A stretch of DNA of 64,000 nt from Moringa oleifera (lineage: Eukaryota; Streptophyta; Magnoliopsida; Brassicales; Moringaceae): the NCBI GenBank assembly GCA_021397835.1, contig JAJFZO010000034.1:2606501-2670500 (forward strand), given 5' to 3'. Each line of letters opens with the position of its first letter. The first letter of the stretch is position 1. Position numbers and translations under genes: made by a program. Positions 39,101 through 52,428 of the stretch are shown here, piece after piece. Below the pieces are notes generated by a model that was not told the DNA's origin, did no database searches, and saw only the letters and a program-made list of their open reading frames with translations.

Positions 39101-42100
39101 TTATATGAAACATGTTTTGCCTTTCAGCTTTGCTATTCTCTTGCTACATAAGCAACCTTATTCAAACAGATCGAAAGAAAAGCTGCCTAGCATTTTGTCA
39201 TTGAGATTTGGATGCATGATGGCCACTGAATCCTGCGAATAAGCAGTTCTGTGGTGGTGTAGGTGTACTAGGACTTAAGTCACCGTTGATTTGTTATATT
39301 GTCTTCCCAGAGGAGTTATGCATAAGTATGAAATATTATACAAATAAAAGAAATGTGAATAAGAGAAGAAAATGAAAACTGATTCATTGGTTCACGCCTT
39401 AGGGTTTTTGGTGGAAAGAAAAGGAGATCTCCTTAAATTTTTTTTCCCTTGAGGCATGTGAAACTCTTAGGATTTAGTTGCTCTCTGTTAGTCGTTCAAT
39501 CATGTTATTTCTTATTTTCTTAAACCAGGAGGTCAATGGTTTTTTTCCTTTCATGGGTGCAAGAGCTAAAGATATGACCTAAGAAGCAGGATCAAGCTAA
39601 CTTTGAATTCTTTCTTTTGCCCATTTGGTCCCTTTTAGATGCCTTTCTTCTGTTGCGTTTGAAATATTTACAGTGCCTGTATGTATTTTGTATCGTGTAT
39701 GAATCAGAAGAGTGATTAGCGAAATTGATTACAATTTTAAGGTAAATTTGCCCTGATGTCTTCTACTCTTGCCTTCAGTTAGTTGCCTTTACCATAGTGA
39801 GGCAAATGCTAATGCTGACAGTAATACACTGTTTCTGTTGTCTTTTATATAATTAATGGTTACTGATACAATGTCAACTTATATCTACTGCAGAGTCAAT
39901 TTCGAAGATACTGGGCTCGCCTTCATTATTTAAGGACAAAGAAAGCAATAATAACTACACAATGTGCCTGGAGAGCAAGAGTTGCACGTAGAGAATTAAG
40001 GCAGCTTAAAATGGTGACGTCCTATTTTCTGATATATTGGTTTCCTCTTTTTAAAGCATCAAGTTCATGCTAACAATTTCTTCTGCAAGGCCGAGTTTGC
40101 CAAGTCCTTTTTCTTTTTTGTTTGTCTAAAGAAGTTTTAAATAATTGTCAGTATTCTTTGAGAGATATTACTGCTATGTTGTCAATGTTACTTGCCAGTA
40201 AGTCCCTATCCCCCAACCCACCTGTATTTTTCCGGAGGTGCTATTTTCTAATGGAGAAGGGTGACTGGTTATCTTAGTATGAATTGTATCTGCGTCAGTA
40301 TTATATTATACATAGGATGGAACAACAATTCTTAACTACCTTTGAAATACATCTGAAACTCAATTCAAAATGTTCTTTTATGGGAAATTGTTGTGCTTCA
40401 AAATGTTTTCCATTTAACAAGGAGGTTGAAGTTATTCTCTTCTTCCTTAACTTATCTCAAGTGAATGCACGGCTTAAGTTCATAAAGTTACTTTTGGAAA
40501 ATGTAGTGGTTGAGAATGTTAATTTATCTAATTTCGTTTTTTTTTCTTCCGCTGCCGAATCACTAACCTAGAAATTCTCAAGTTATCTAAATCATTCATG
40601 CATGTTCCTTATTCTTGCCTTACTGAACTGACTGTATGTGTCAATTGTTTCATTCTTCCTGTTCGCTGCAGGCGGCTAAGGAAACTGGCGCTCTCCAAGC
40701 TGCCAAAAGTAAGCTTGAAAAGGAAGTTGAAGAACTCACTTGGCGTTTGCAGCTTGAGAGGCGAATGAGGGTGGAGATTCTCATTTTTGATTTTGCCAAA
40801 ATCATAATTACTATAAAATAAATGTTGTTTCGCATATGATTATTGTTATGAAAGAAATTATTTGCAGATGTCATGACATCTTAAATATTAAATGACAATA
40901 TCAAGAAATGAGGATTTATCCTCTCTAGTTAAGTGCCATGAGATTTTATTTCAAATTTGAATTTTAGCTTCAACATTTTATCACTTTCAGATTGAGTCAT
41001 TTGGAAATGACGTATGTTTCAAGACTTTTATGCTTGAGGGCCTCTATCATCAGCGGCGGGTCATATATGAACTCTGTCAATAGAGTTGGACTGTTTGCTT
41101 TTTGCTTCAAACATATATTCTGCATGATTCTGTACAACTATGTAGCAAACTGATTTCTTGTGGTTTTTATGATGCATTCGTTAACACAGGCTGATCTTGA
41201 GGAAGCTAAAACCCAGGAAAATGCAAAGTTGCAGTCTGCTTTGCGTGAAATGCAACTACAGTGTCAAGAAACTAAAGAACTGCTTACCAAGGAACGGGAG
41301 GCTGTAAAGAAGGCAGTTGAGCAGGTCCCAGTGATCCAGGAGGTCCCGGTTATTGATCACGAGATGATGAACAAACTGACCGTTGAAAACGATCAGCTCA
41401 AGGTAAGGTCATGTTGCTTCTGAATAGGACCATGGCTTCTGTTTTTTTGTTATTTATCTTGTTTGAAAGAGGAGGCCCCAATTTAAAGGTAGTTTAGATA
41501 CTTAGCTGTCGGTTTATACGGTTTTTGCATTTTTTTTTTATTGGGGTTCGTTTGGGACTTTTCAGGCTCTGGTAAGTTCATTAGAAAAGAAAATTGACGA
41601 AACAGAGAGGAAATATGAGGAAATCAATAAGCTCAGTGAAGAGCGTTTAAAGCAGGCAATGGAGGCAGAGTCAAAAATAATTGAGTTGAAAACTGCCATG
41701 CAGAGGTTTGTGGAGTACATTCTTCTTCTATTAAAAACGGCTCTCTCTTCTGTCAAATAGTGTTAAGTTGCCCTTGGAATTTTTCTTCTATCTGAAGTAG
41801 ATGTGGAAACTGGATAATCTGGGATTGGTTATTTTTGGTTTGAAATAGTTTGCCTATCTTTTGTCAGGCTTGAAGAAAAGCTTTCTGACATAGAAACTGA
41901 GGACCAAATTCTGCGAAAGCAGGCATTATTGAATTCAGCTTCTAAGAAAATGTCAGGGCATTTATCAATGCAGGTAAAGCATTCTTGAATTTTTCTTATG
42001 TTTAACCATATTGGGATTTGGAAAAGAATTTCTTATCTTTATCCTTTTTCCTTATTTTTCTACATTGCAGCCTCCAGAGAATGGTCATCATGTAAGTTAA

Positions 42101-45100
42101 TATCTGAAATACAATAAATTCTTACTACTATCTTTTAGCTACTGTCCTGAGACAAAAGAGCTGTCCCTACAGGAGCCACTTAATTCTGTACCATCTAAAA
42201 GGTTTGGAATTTCTGATTCTTTACTTCGGAGATCCCAGATGGAGCGGTTACATGTACGTACTTCAATGATAAAATTTATCTTTCCTTTGCTTTAACTGTG
42301 AAGTTCATAGTAAAATGGATGAATTGCAATATTTTTGTCTCATTTTCGTGCAATGCAGGAGAGTTTAGATGCTTTGATCAGATGTATGGCGCAAGATCTT
42401 GGATTTAGTCAAGGAAAACCTGTTGCAGCAATTACCATATACAGGTGCCTTCTCCACTGGAGATCATTTGAAGCTGAAAGAACTAGCGTATTCGATCGCC
42501 TTATTCAGATGATTGGTTCAGCGATAGAGGTAGCTATATATTTGTCTCATAAATATGTATGACTTTGCATATTCCACACTTTATCCAATGAGAGATCCTA
42601 GAACTCTCATTCATGATGAAGTTGGGAGGATAACTCCCACTGAAGAAACTGCTACCTCACCTTGTGAATTGATGAATAACATTGAAGTGTAAATGCTCAT
42701 TTTCTTTTTATTGCCTTGAAAAGCCTTAAAATTTTCTTTTGTTCACTAAAATTTAAGTGAATAAATAAAACGGAGAAGTTTTTAAATAATAGTTATGGTA
42801 GAACCTCAAGCAAAACTGAACTTCATCCCTCAGTTCTTTTCTTTGTTTGATTAAGCTGAGCATTTCAAATGTGTCTTCTCCTTGGTAGAAATGCAATTTT
42901 TTGTAGTCTTCGGAGTTCTATTGTTTTCATTCCTTTGGAAGGGAATGAATGAACATTATTTTCTGCCTACTGATTTGTCCACAAGTGAGTTCAAAAAAAA
43001 AAAAAAAAAAAAAAGCAAAAGGGAGGAGCAAGAAACTGTGAAGTCCAGTAACCTAAAGTTGAGATGTGTTTTATTTTTGTATTTTGCAGAATCAGGATGA
43101 CAATACTCATATGGCTTATTGGCTATCCAACACATCTGCATTGTTGTTCTTGCTCCAACGAAGCCTAAAAGCCCCTGGTGCACAGAAACCTCCTCAGCCA
43201 ACATCATTTTTTGGGAGGATGGCACAAGTAATTTGGCTTTTTATATGTGTACTTTTTGCAAAAGTTATACACATGATTCTGATTAAAATGATGTAGGCAA
43301 TTAACATCTTGTAAGATGATAACTACCTAGCTTTTGTGTAACCAATTATATATGTTTCCACAAATTCATCTCATATACTGGTCTTTCTCAGGGTTTTCGT
43401 TCATCGCCTTCTTCTGCCAACCTTTCAGTTGATGTAGTGCGTCAAGTTGAGGCCAAATATCCTGCTTTACTTTTTAAGCAGCAGCTTACAGCATATGTGG
43501 AAACAATATTTGGAATCATTCGAGACAATTTGAAGAAGGATTTGTCACCACTTCTTTCTTCCTGTATCCAGGTAGAAGGATGTTAATAGTTCATTGTTTG
43601 ATATTTCTAATCACTTTTTATTTATTTGTTTGCTTTTGTGTTGTCAAAATCTAATTGCTATATGGATGAATCCATAGCTTTTTTAGGACCTTTTCTTCTG
43701 TGATAACTTATGACATAGGTTTCCGTTAAAAAGTAGCACAAATTAGATTATTTGAACAAACTATTATTTTTGTCAAGGAAAGAAATTTATTCATAAAGGC
43801 TATTAAGGTTTGCCACTCTAGTACAAAAGAGGAAGTTTTACAAGTTAAAAGTATGGAGCCACCTATACTCATTTACCCCAAATCACCTCATTCCGTGGTT
43901 AGTAGACAACACCTTAGTTAAGCAAATTTTATGTTTAATTGTGCCCCATTCTCTTGGAATCTTCTCGAGATGCTCTCCAAATTTTAGCTGCTTCTCTGGG
44001 AATCGGGAAAAAGGGAATAAAATACTTGGGAGGTTAGAGAAGGTGCTTTTGATAGAATAGTGCCCCTCGAAAATAGTAGTCACTTGAAAGTCAATTTGTT
44101 CTCTTTTGTATGATCTTAAATTCTGATCTTGAACTTTCTACCTTTAAGCTTAATTCTATTGAACTTTCTCTCTTGGTTTATATGTAGAATTTCACTTAAT
44201 TCTTGTTCTTAAGTTGCAATTTTCTAATTGGGTTTCCTGACAATCTAGGCGCCTAAGAATCAATCTGCATTTAGCAACAGTCCTCCAGCTAACCCCTGGC
44301 AGAGCATCATCGAGAACCTTAATAGGTTGCTCTGCACATTGGAAGAAAATTTTGTATGTAGTCTGGCATTTTAAACTCCGAAGTAAATGATCCTTTCTCC
44401 TTTGGTGCATGATATACTTATTGATATCATCATTGCAGGTGCCTCCAGTTATTGTTCAGAAGATTTTCACTCAAATTTTCTCATATATCAATGTGCAGCT
44501 ATTTAATAGGTAGTCTTTATTTTGTCTTTCATCAACTTTCCTAGTATAAAATTATTTCTTGCCTTTTAACGAGTAAATGCAATGTTATTTTATGCTGCTG
44601 CAGTCTTCTCCTTCGCCGTGAGTGCTGCACTTTCAGGAATGGGGAGTATGTGAAGGCTGGGTTAGCTGAACTAGAGTTATGGTGTGGTCAAACAAATGAA
44701 GAGGTACCTTTTATTTTTGTGAGATTTTGATTGTAAATACCTGATTCATTATAGTTTTTTCCTCTTGACACATTTTGGTTTTCCACTCATTTTGTGCTAT
44801 GTCCAACTTAAATATGAAAAATGTCTGTCTACAATTTGTCAATGCAGTATGTAGGCTTGTCCTGGGATGAGCTCAAACACACAAGGCAAGCTGTTGGCTT
44901 CTTGGTATTCTCCTTTGTCTCTATATCTAATAAGTACAAAACATTGTTACTTAGATACACCAAATATGGTGGGGTGTTATATGATTCTGTTAGACAGTAT
45001 ATTGCTGTCCTGTTGACTAACTAGCAGAATGGAGTTTGGCTGACACTCTCTCTCATTGATGCACTACATTTGTCTTATGTTCCTTCAAGGAAGCTCATTT

Positions 45101-46282
45101 CATAGTTTCCATCATAGTCCTAAATATTTACTAAAGGAAAATTTTGGCTTCTCTCTATAGAAGAAAAGGGTGTCTGAAGTCCTAAATACCATAGTTAACT
45201 ATTTTTTCCATCTGGTTTTGTTGGAAATATGAATGTTATGCAGTGGCTTCCATTAGTTTAGTCAAGTAGAGAGAATAACTTTTGATGTTTCCTCTGTTAG
45301 ACTGGCTCAACTAACTTTTCTTTTCAGGTTATACACCAAAAATCCAGAATATCCTATGATGAGATTACAAATGACCTCTGTCCGGTAACTCTCTTTCTCT
45401 TTCTCACTCTGAACATCAGAGGAAATCATTTGGCCTTTAGAAAAATATAACCAACGTGGAAGATTTCAATTTTTGGAGAGCTAGTTGAAGGATTCACGCT
45501 TGGTTTTGGGGGGAAAAATGGATATTATTTTGCATCAAGAACAGATCACTATTATGTAGTATATAGAATCAACCTGAAGAAAATATAATGAAGGATGGAA
45601 AAGAAATGAAGTCTTTATTGTTATTAATGACCTACAAGTTGCTGCAAATTATAGAATTTTGATTGTCCTGTGATTTTCCCTATTTTCTGATGTTATTCTT
45701 TGTGAATGGTAATCAAATGGTTCTGCTTTGCATTATGATTTATTGGTTACATGTACCAAAAAGATTGCAAGCTATAGCTGTCTCCACTTTTGTTGTTGTC
45801 TCTACAATTAATGCTTTCCTTTCTTCAGGTCCTCAGTATTCAACAGCTGTATAGAGTATGTACTCTGTACTGGGATGATAACTACAACACTCCGAGTGTA
45901 TCCCCCGATGTATGTCTTTCTAAATTGCTGGCGTGATTTTCCTGTTTCCCTTAATTATGAATTTGGTAAGCCAACTGTTCTTTATACAGGTTATTTCCAA
46001 TATGAAAATCCTTATGAATGAGAACTCCAATGATGAGGACAGCCGCGCCTTTCTGTTGGATGATGATTCCAGGTAATGATATTGTGCGAGTAAGTTAACC
46101 AGTAATAATCTTTTGAATGGAAAAACTTTGTTGCACACCTTGAACTGATTGTGCCTTGTAAATGCAGTATTCCTTTCTCAGTTGATGACATTTCTAGTTC
46201 CCTAGAAGAGAAGCATTTTGCAGATGTAAAACCGGCTGCAGAACTTCTTGGGAATCCAGCCTTCCAATTTTTACAGGATTAA
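25713..46282 (+). CDS. Myosin XI heavy chain, complete, 39 coding exons, 1484 aa
   Basis: Plant class XI myosin, the actin motor that moves organelles and vesicles and drives streaming. Exons: 25713-25715, 26620-26748, 33066-33209, 33459-33604, 33696-33852, 34017-34075, 34188-34347, 35075-35224, 35299-35435, 35526-35672, 35794-35895, 36326-36383, 36479-36580, 37048-37085, 37262-37388, 37496-37666, 37750-37881, 37987-38096, 38210-38270, 38528-38705, 38836-39041, 39894-40013, 40672-40770, 41190-41402, 41566-41705, 41868-41973, 42071-42091, 42173-42253, 42359-42529, 43090-43227, 43392-43571, 44249-44353, 44439-44509, 44604-44703, 44848-44904, 45328-45384, 45829-45909, 45990-46072, 46168-46282 (TAA). 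They total 4455 nt, in frame throughout. Domains: SH3-like 10-60; motor to about 733 with P-loop GESGAGKT (156-163), switch I NSNSSRFGK (209-217) and switch II DIYGFE (434-439); six IQ motifs 735-880; coiled coil 880-1050; globular cargo-binding (dilute/DIL) tail to the end ([10 protein letters not shown]). Slightly shorter than the usual 1500-1530 aa, because the linker before the tail is short. The subgroup within XI is not certain. Confidence 0.96.
27099..27159 (+). repeat. Poly-C tract (C41) with adjoining C8 and A11 runs
   Basis: Forty-one consecutive C (27099-27139), one G, eight C and then eleven A. The complementary strand is a G tract able to form G-quadruplexes. The exact length may be wrong, because sequencing and assembly slip on such runs. 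Confidence 0.9.
30183..30210 (+). repeat. Poly-G tract (G18 plus two G4)
   Basis: Eighteen consecutive G, then AGGGGAGGGG. It sits in the sense strand of the myosin second intron, so the pre-mRNA could form an RNA G-quadruplex. It is preceded by a T/C-rich stretch (about 30142-30166). Confidence 0.9.
30430..30570 (+). repeat. Imperfect ATT/GTT/CAT trinucleotide-rich repeat
   Basis: Runs of TAT/TTA/GTT and CAT triplets with many interruptions, giving an apparent Ser/Tyr/His/Cys-rich open frame that is not a gene. Confidence 0.6.
30905..31071 (+). mobile_element. SINE-like element with Pol III boxes and A tail
   Basis: GGTTCAAATCC at 30957-30967 matches the tRNA/Pol III B box, and TTAGTTGGTG at about 30908-30917 fits an A box at the right distance. 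About 90 bp later the segment ends in a run of 13 or more A (31058-31071), as tRNA-derived plant SINEs do. I could not find a clear target-site duplication, so the borders are approximate. A chance B box near an A run is the alternative. Confidence 0.5.
42993..43014 (+). repeat. A22 run in a myosin intron
   Basis: Twenty-two consecutive A about 75 bases before the acceptor of the exon at 43090. It reads as Lys codons in a chance open frame. Confidence 0.85.
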
Positions 46283-46736
46283 GGCCATGGTTCCTCTAGC
46301 ATTCTTCTCTTCTCTATGCAATGCACCGGACCTTTGACAAAAACTTTAATTATCATTCAATACCAAATTGTACATCCGCCATCAGTTTTCTCTTCTCTAC
46401 CTATGTTTTTTCTTCATTATAACATCCATTGCCCTGGATGTAATATTGTTCTTTGACTTAGATTTGTAAAATTTTATTAGGTTTTGATAGCTCAAAGGGC
46501 AAGGATGTACTTAAAAAGTGCCCTTTTGTCTTCTCATTTTGCTCTTTTTCAAATTGGTCACGCTGGACCAGCATTCTTTGTAGAGATGATATAAGGCAAG
46601 AAAAATCTTGGTGTTAGTACAGTGCGAGTGGCTGATCTTAAAAGACAGACTTCAGCTTCCCAAAATTTTCAAATTGTACAAAGCAAGGGGTATGTCAAGA
46701 TATTTATGGTATAGAGTTTTTGGTTTTATTGTCTTT

Positions 46737-46742
46737 AATAAA
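46737..46742 (+). terminator. Candidate poly(A) signal of the myosin gene
   Basis: AATAAA lies 455 bases after the myosin stop codon. The 3' UTR between them is T-rich, as is normal in plants. Other A/T-rich elements could serve instead. Confidence 0.4.
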
Positions 46743-48649
46743 GGTGTAGACATGTCAACTGAAATACAAGAAGTGACATTCCAATTACTTTGTTCTGTTA
46801 TTTGACTGTTGGATAATATTCAATTTATTTATGGACAAGGTGAATAGAGCCTGTTTTATTTGGCTGTCTTGGTTACCCATATTTCGATACTTTCATCTTG
46901 CCCTTTTTTCTTTTTTTGTCTCTTCTCCAGTACATTTTCACATTTGTTCTCATTGTTGACGATGGTAGGAAACATACTGGGGCTTCTGTACACGTTCTTG
47001 TGGATCCATCATTTTTTTTACTGGGACTGCTTCTGTTGTTACTCTTTTCCTCTTTATCTAGGAATTGTGTTAGTTGCCCTTTTTTTTTTAATTTCTTTTT
47101 TGTCTTTGCTTGGTGATTCATGGCAGAGAATTGAATACTTAACCAGAGGTCTGCCCTGTTAATAACAGGTTATGTAAGTAGAACTGGTTGAAGGTGCAAC
47201 AAACTCTGGAAATAAACAATGACACTATGCCATGCTGGTAGAGTTCTGTGATTTGTTTCCAGAGTAAGTTGTTATTTTGTTAGGCTAATCCATCTTAAGA
47301 ATGTGACAGTTTTGAAATGTCAAAAATCACTTGTTAGCCAAGTGGATTGATGCTTGGTTGGTTTTGTTATGATGAGGCATTCTAGGAAGTCTGGCCTTTG
47401 TTTTTAAGAGCTTCTGATTTTTTCTGTAAAAGGTATTGCTAAATTTGAAGATGATTTAAACATCACAATAGATTAAACTACACTTAATCTTTGACAGTGC
47501 CATAGTTTAATAGGAGTGCTCCTCTTTTATGAGAGTATGCTTTAAATTTGACTTTGATTTCATTGCAATATTAGAAAAAAGAAATATTGGTAAATTTATA
47601 TAAAAAAAGCTAATGTGCTCTTGAACTTGCTTTTATTTTTTCACGAAAGTACTATTGAATTGAGCATATAAAATGGGAGTCAGACCTAATAGATTATTGG
47701 ATTCTCGGTAATGCTTATTAAATATCATGCAAATGTTCAGATACACAGTCCAAATATTTCAAGTCATATATAGCTCTATAGCAAGAACAGGGAGACCAGC
47801 ATGATTTACAGAACAGGATCTAAAGGATTATATTATACTGGGTGAAGGTAAACTTGCTCTCCATTTAATTAAAACACTACAGTGTCTGCAAGGTGCATTC
47901 CAGAAAAAGAGTCCCAACTCCCAAGTTATTGGCCTTCAGAAATACTGGCACTGTGTATAGGATCTTTGGACATTAGCTTTAACTTTTCTGAATAAAAAAG
48001 AAAAAGAATGACCTGTTTTCCCTTGTTGATCTGATAATCTGAGGCAAAATGCAATGCATTTGTGCAAGAATCCTGGTAAAGAAAGCCCCTGAAATTTTTA
48101 CTCCCACTTGCCAGGCCATGTATGCTCAGAAGCACATCAAGACCTGAACAGAACCTTGAAGCTATTGGCTTCAACCTTAAGTTGTTAACATAATTCAGTC
48201 TGTGTCATCTGCACCCAGAAGACCATTATTTGATAATGAGGCCTGGCTCCAAGCACTAGTGCCATTATTTAGCTGGTGCTGCACATGCCTCTGTTGACCA
48301 TTCTTCATGTGATCACATGAGTCACCATGTTTCCCCATCACATTCTCCCACTTGCCCCAACATTTTGACCCTCAATTTAATATACCCATTTCAGTTATTA
48401 CAGTTATGGAGTTAGGTGCATCTGAATGTGTTAATTATCTTATTATGTGCCATATATTTTAGTTATATAGTATAGTCAGTAGCATCTACATCATGTGTCT
48501 TGAGGCATTATAGTGTTTTCTTTTTTCATCAGTGTATTAAAGTCAAATGATTAAGCAATTAACCATAGGTTGTTGTCTCAAGAGGAGCGCTCTTATGTGC
48601 TTATGATTCTCAATGTCCAAATCAAAGTCAAAGTGCTATGGTTCTTCTG

Positions 48650-48650
<1 letters not shown>

Positions 48651-48682
<32 letters not shown>
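48651..48682. repeat. (ATT)n microsatellite, about 10 units
   Basis: Uninterrupted ATT repeat of about 31 bp. On the minus strand it gives an Ile run in an open frame. Confidence 0.9.
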
Positions 48683-48684
<2 letters not shown>

Positions 48685-51600
48685 TTAAAAATAGTTCTTT
48701 GCTTGAAATTTTGGGCTGAGGAGTTTCCAGATGATGAATTGAATTTGAAGTTGGGCAAGAACTAGGCCTGCCTGGTGGGCTTGGAGCAACATTTTCTTGC
48801 CTGAACTGCTCCTGATGTTTGCTCACAGTTTCAAGCTCAGATCTTACCCATATTGCTCTTCTTAAATGAATCATATGTTAACAACTGGCCTGCTATTTTT
48901 TTTCCCCTAAAGTTTCTTTGAAGTAATGTAAACATTCATACGTTTTAGTGCTGGGGCATTTCAATTCTAAACCTAGGGTTCCTTGGCCAATCAGCATGAT
49001 ATGCACATCAAAATTTTAATTTGTTAAAATTCCTCCTCCTTCAAGAAAGTTTAACTGAAAAATCAAATGTTTAGTAAACAAGTTGTGTATGTTTGACTTA
49101 GCACCAGAATGGTGGTAAATAATAAGAAGCTTTTGTCATCTTTTCTTAAAGTTATATAAATTTGTTTTTATTTTTAATAATATTTTTATTATTCAAATAC
49201 TTCATTTACGACTATATTATTTGAGTTTATTTTACTAATTAAATTTTTAATAATATTATATCAATTAATCATATCTTACAGTTAGTTTTTAATTAATGAA
49301 ATATAAAAAAATACCCATCAATATTTCTATTAATCTATTCACAGAAAAGAATATTTAAAAACTTGAAAAATAACTTAAGAAAATAAATCATTATAACCAT
49401 ATGACTATAATAATGATAATAATAATGATGATAAAATAATTATAAACAATTAATGATAATAATGGTATTAATGTTAATTCCTCCTTTTTAACAATTAAAC
49501 CTCAAAGAAACATGATGCTCACTTTATAAGATTAGTAATTAACAGTATGTAATTATTGTTGTCATTAATTTTAATATGATGCTACTCCTTACATTTTATT
49601 TCGCTTCTAAATCATAAAAACTCTATATAAATAGGTTATATTGGTTGGATGATATTACACTTTAGGGCTTCAAAATAACCAAATACTTATATATCAACAA
49701 GATCCCTCATATTTCTTTTTCAGTCTTTTCAAGAAAAAATAATTAACTGATTTTGCCCAAACCCATTAATGCAGCTCCTTATTCCTCCCCACAAAATCAT
49801 ATAATTTCATTGAGATTTACGAAAATGATATGAAACATTTTGGAGATGTGCTGCTGATATACAATTTTTTTGCTTTGCAAAAGAAACAAAAAATTAGAGT
49901 TCTTAATTGTCTCATACAATATTAATTATTTGAGCTGCATGAAATGGTCATCATAGTCTAAGAATGGATTGAGAATTAAGAAAACCTAATTAAGTGACTG
50001 GACTTAATTACAAAAGCACATGACATGTGGTAATTATATATTTCCACTTATAAAATTTCATATATATATTTATATAAATAAATAAAATAGAGGGAGAAAT
50101 ATTTAGCTTGAAACAAGTGCAATTCCTAACATGGGATTTAGAAGGTTGAATACATTTTCTCAAACATAGCAACTGACTTCTTCAACCAAATTAATCTGCA
50201 AAAATTTGACCAGATTTTGGACGGTAGTTCTTGATCACAATCACATGTAGAGATATCTTTGGTGGCTTCTTGATTTTTTGTTGCAAAATCTTATGTTCTT
50301 TATTTGTAATTAAGGGAATCATCTACATGTTATCTACTTAATTATTTGAATTTTTATTAGCACAATATCTCAATATAATCCATGTTTCTCTAGCAGGAGG
50401 GTATGTAGGGACTTTATGGTACCTAAGTAATACCCAAGTCAAAATATGACAAAGGTATCTAGCTAATGTTATTTTTAAAAATAAAAAGAGACAAAACAAG
50501 AGAATGTCACATGCATGTGTAATTCAGGATCCATCAACTAGTTAATTTTAAATTTACGACATTAACCGGTTTAAAAATTGCATCAATTCCTGGCCATTCG
50601 ATAAAATGGATATATTAAAAAAAGATAATTAAAACACAAAGAGATAAATTAATAATTTCATAATGAGAATATCTAATGAAAGATGTATCATTATAGCTGT
50701 TATCTAACCAAGATTTTTCGTTTAACGTATTTACAATAATCAATTTGCAATGAATTAATTCATTCATAGATGATTAATTAGGTGGGTGGCTAGGATTAGT
50801 GTTTTTAGATTAGTCATCAAATGAAAGATCAGGAGTCAAATAGGGGATTACAAAGGGCTATTAATTAATTGATATATATGGGTATTATTCTAAAGTTCTC
50901 AGGCAATTAATGTGACATGTGTGTTTATGGCAACCATGTTGCTTGAGGAAATTAGGGTTCTCTTAAATTTATTATTCCCATTCTCATGTTTCCATGTGAC
51001 CCTTATTTCATCATCAAGAATTCTCACTATCACAAACCAAAAAAATATATTAAAAACACATAATATATACATAAATGTAAGTATACATTAGGCTCTTCGG
51101 TTCTTTCTCTCAAACACATAATCTTCTACAACCAATTCATCATGTAAAAAGTGTATTTATCAGATAAAAATATTCTACTGATACGAGCTTACGTTAAATT
51201 TTTTGATAAGGAGTGATGAAGATGTTTTTGCAATTTACATTGTCAATATTTACTTTTGTTAAATTACTAAATTATTGTAATTTCGTTAAAAAATTAGTAT
51301 AACTCATATGAAAAGAAATCTTGATTCGTGTTATGTAAATTTAAAATCTAAATTAGAGGGAGAGAAGGAGAAAAAGATTAGTGGTCAAAGGCTAACAAAT
51401 TTGACAAACCCTAAAAACGCAATCTTATTGGACCTAGCTAGCCTCTTCTAATCATTTGTGAGCCTACCATTTATTTGTGTTCCTTTTCACAGTATGTATG
51501 TAGTCTAGGGTTTATATATTTAGCTACTGACATTGAGCAATAAGATGAAGAAAATAACCGTTTCATGGGAGTATGTAGAGGGAGCATAATGAGTTGAATA

Positions 51601-52373
51601 AAATAATACTTATATAATGGTAATAATAATATAAAACTTATATGATTCATATCATAAAAAGATTAATTTTGAAGTCAAGCATATATATATGCATGCATGT
51701 GACTGGTTATACAATATATTCTTCTCCTACATTATTACAATTTAATTAAAACTTTGTTCATATCATGAATATACATACATTCATATATATGATTCTTCTA
51801 ATAATTGGTTAGGGTAGCAATGGTGGCCCTAAAGAATGTTTCTATGAATTGAACATGATATTGCCCACTTAGGGTTACAGAATCGGAATAATATTCAAAT
51901 CATGTGTAGTTATTGGTGAATGCAATAATATTTTTGTATATGCTGAAAAATTATTCAATAGGATTTATTAAACAAATCTAATCATTAAGAATCTAACATT
52001 TCTTGGAAATTCATTATATCGTACAAACTATGGTTGCTAGGATTGTGAAGATATGACAGTAAAGGATTGCAAACCAGCCTAATGCCTCAATTTCGTACAT
52101 TTTTCTCCTGTTGCATGTCTATTGCTACTTTCTACAAAACATAATAAGTTGGTTAACCTGCAAAGTAGTTGCATCTTGAGCATAGCAAACCATAAATTTA
52201 ATCATTCGTTGAGACTCTATCTTCTTCATAGAAGATTAAACAATATAAAGGATGGGATTGACATCTCAATTAACTGAGTTGACCTTATTGGTTGAGTTGA
52301 TCACTCAAACCCTAATTTGCCCACTAACCTCATACTAGGGCTGCCATGAGAGTTCTTGCTAGCTAGCCAGTAA

Positions 52374-52428
52374 GATCCTCTAAGTATTGGAATGATGAGT
52401 CCACTCATTCCAATGCCTTTAGAGAATC
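52374..52428. repeat. Short foldback (imperfect inverted repeat)
   Basis: The left arm CTCTAAGTATTGGAATGA and the right arm TCATTCCAATGCCTTTAGAG pair over about 18-20 bp with a two-base bulge and a loop of about 8 bases. Partial pairing continues outwards (GATC against GAATC, AGTAA against GTTACT). I recognise no known miRNA sequence in either arm. Confidence 0.6.

Noticed and set aside
48230..48260. GCCTGGCTCCAAGC resembling the start of miR160
   Set aside because: The match stops after about ten bases and no complementary arm is found nearby.
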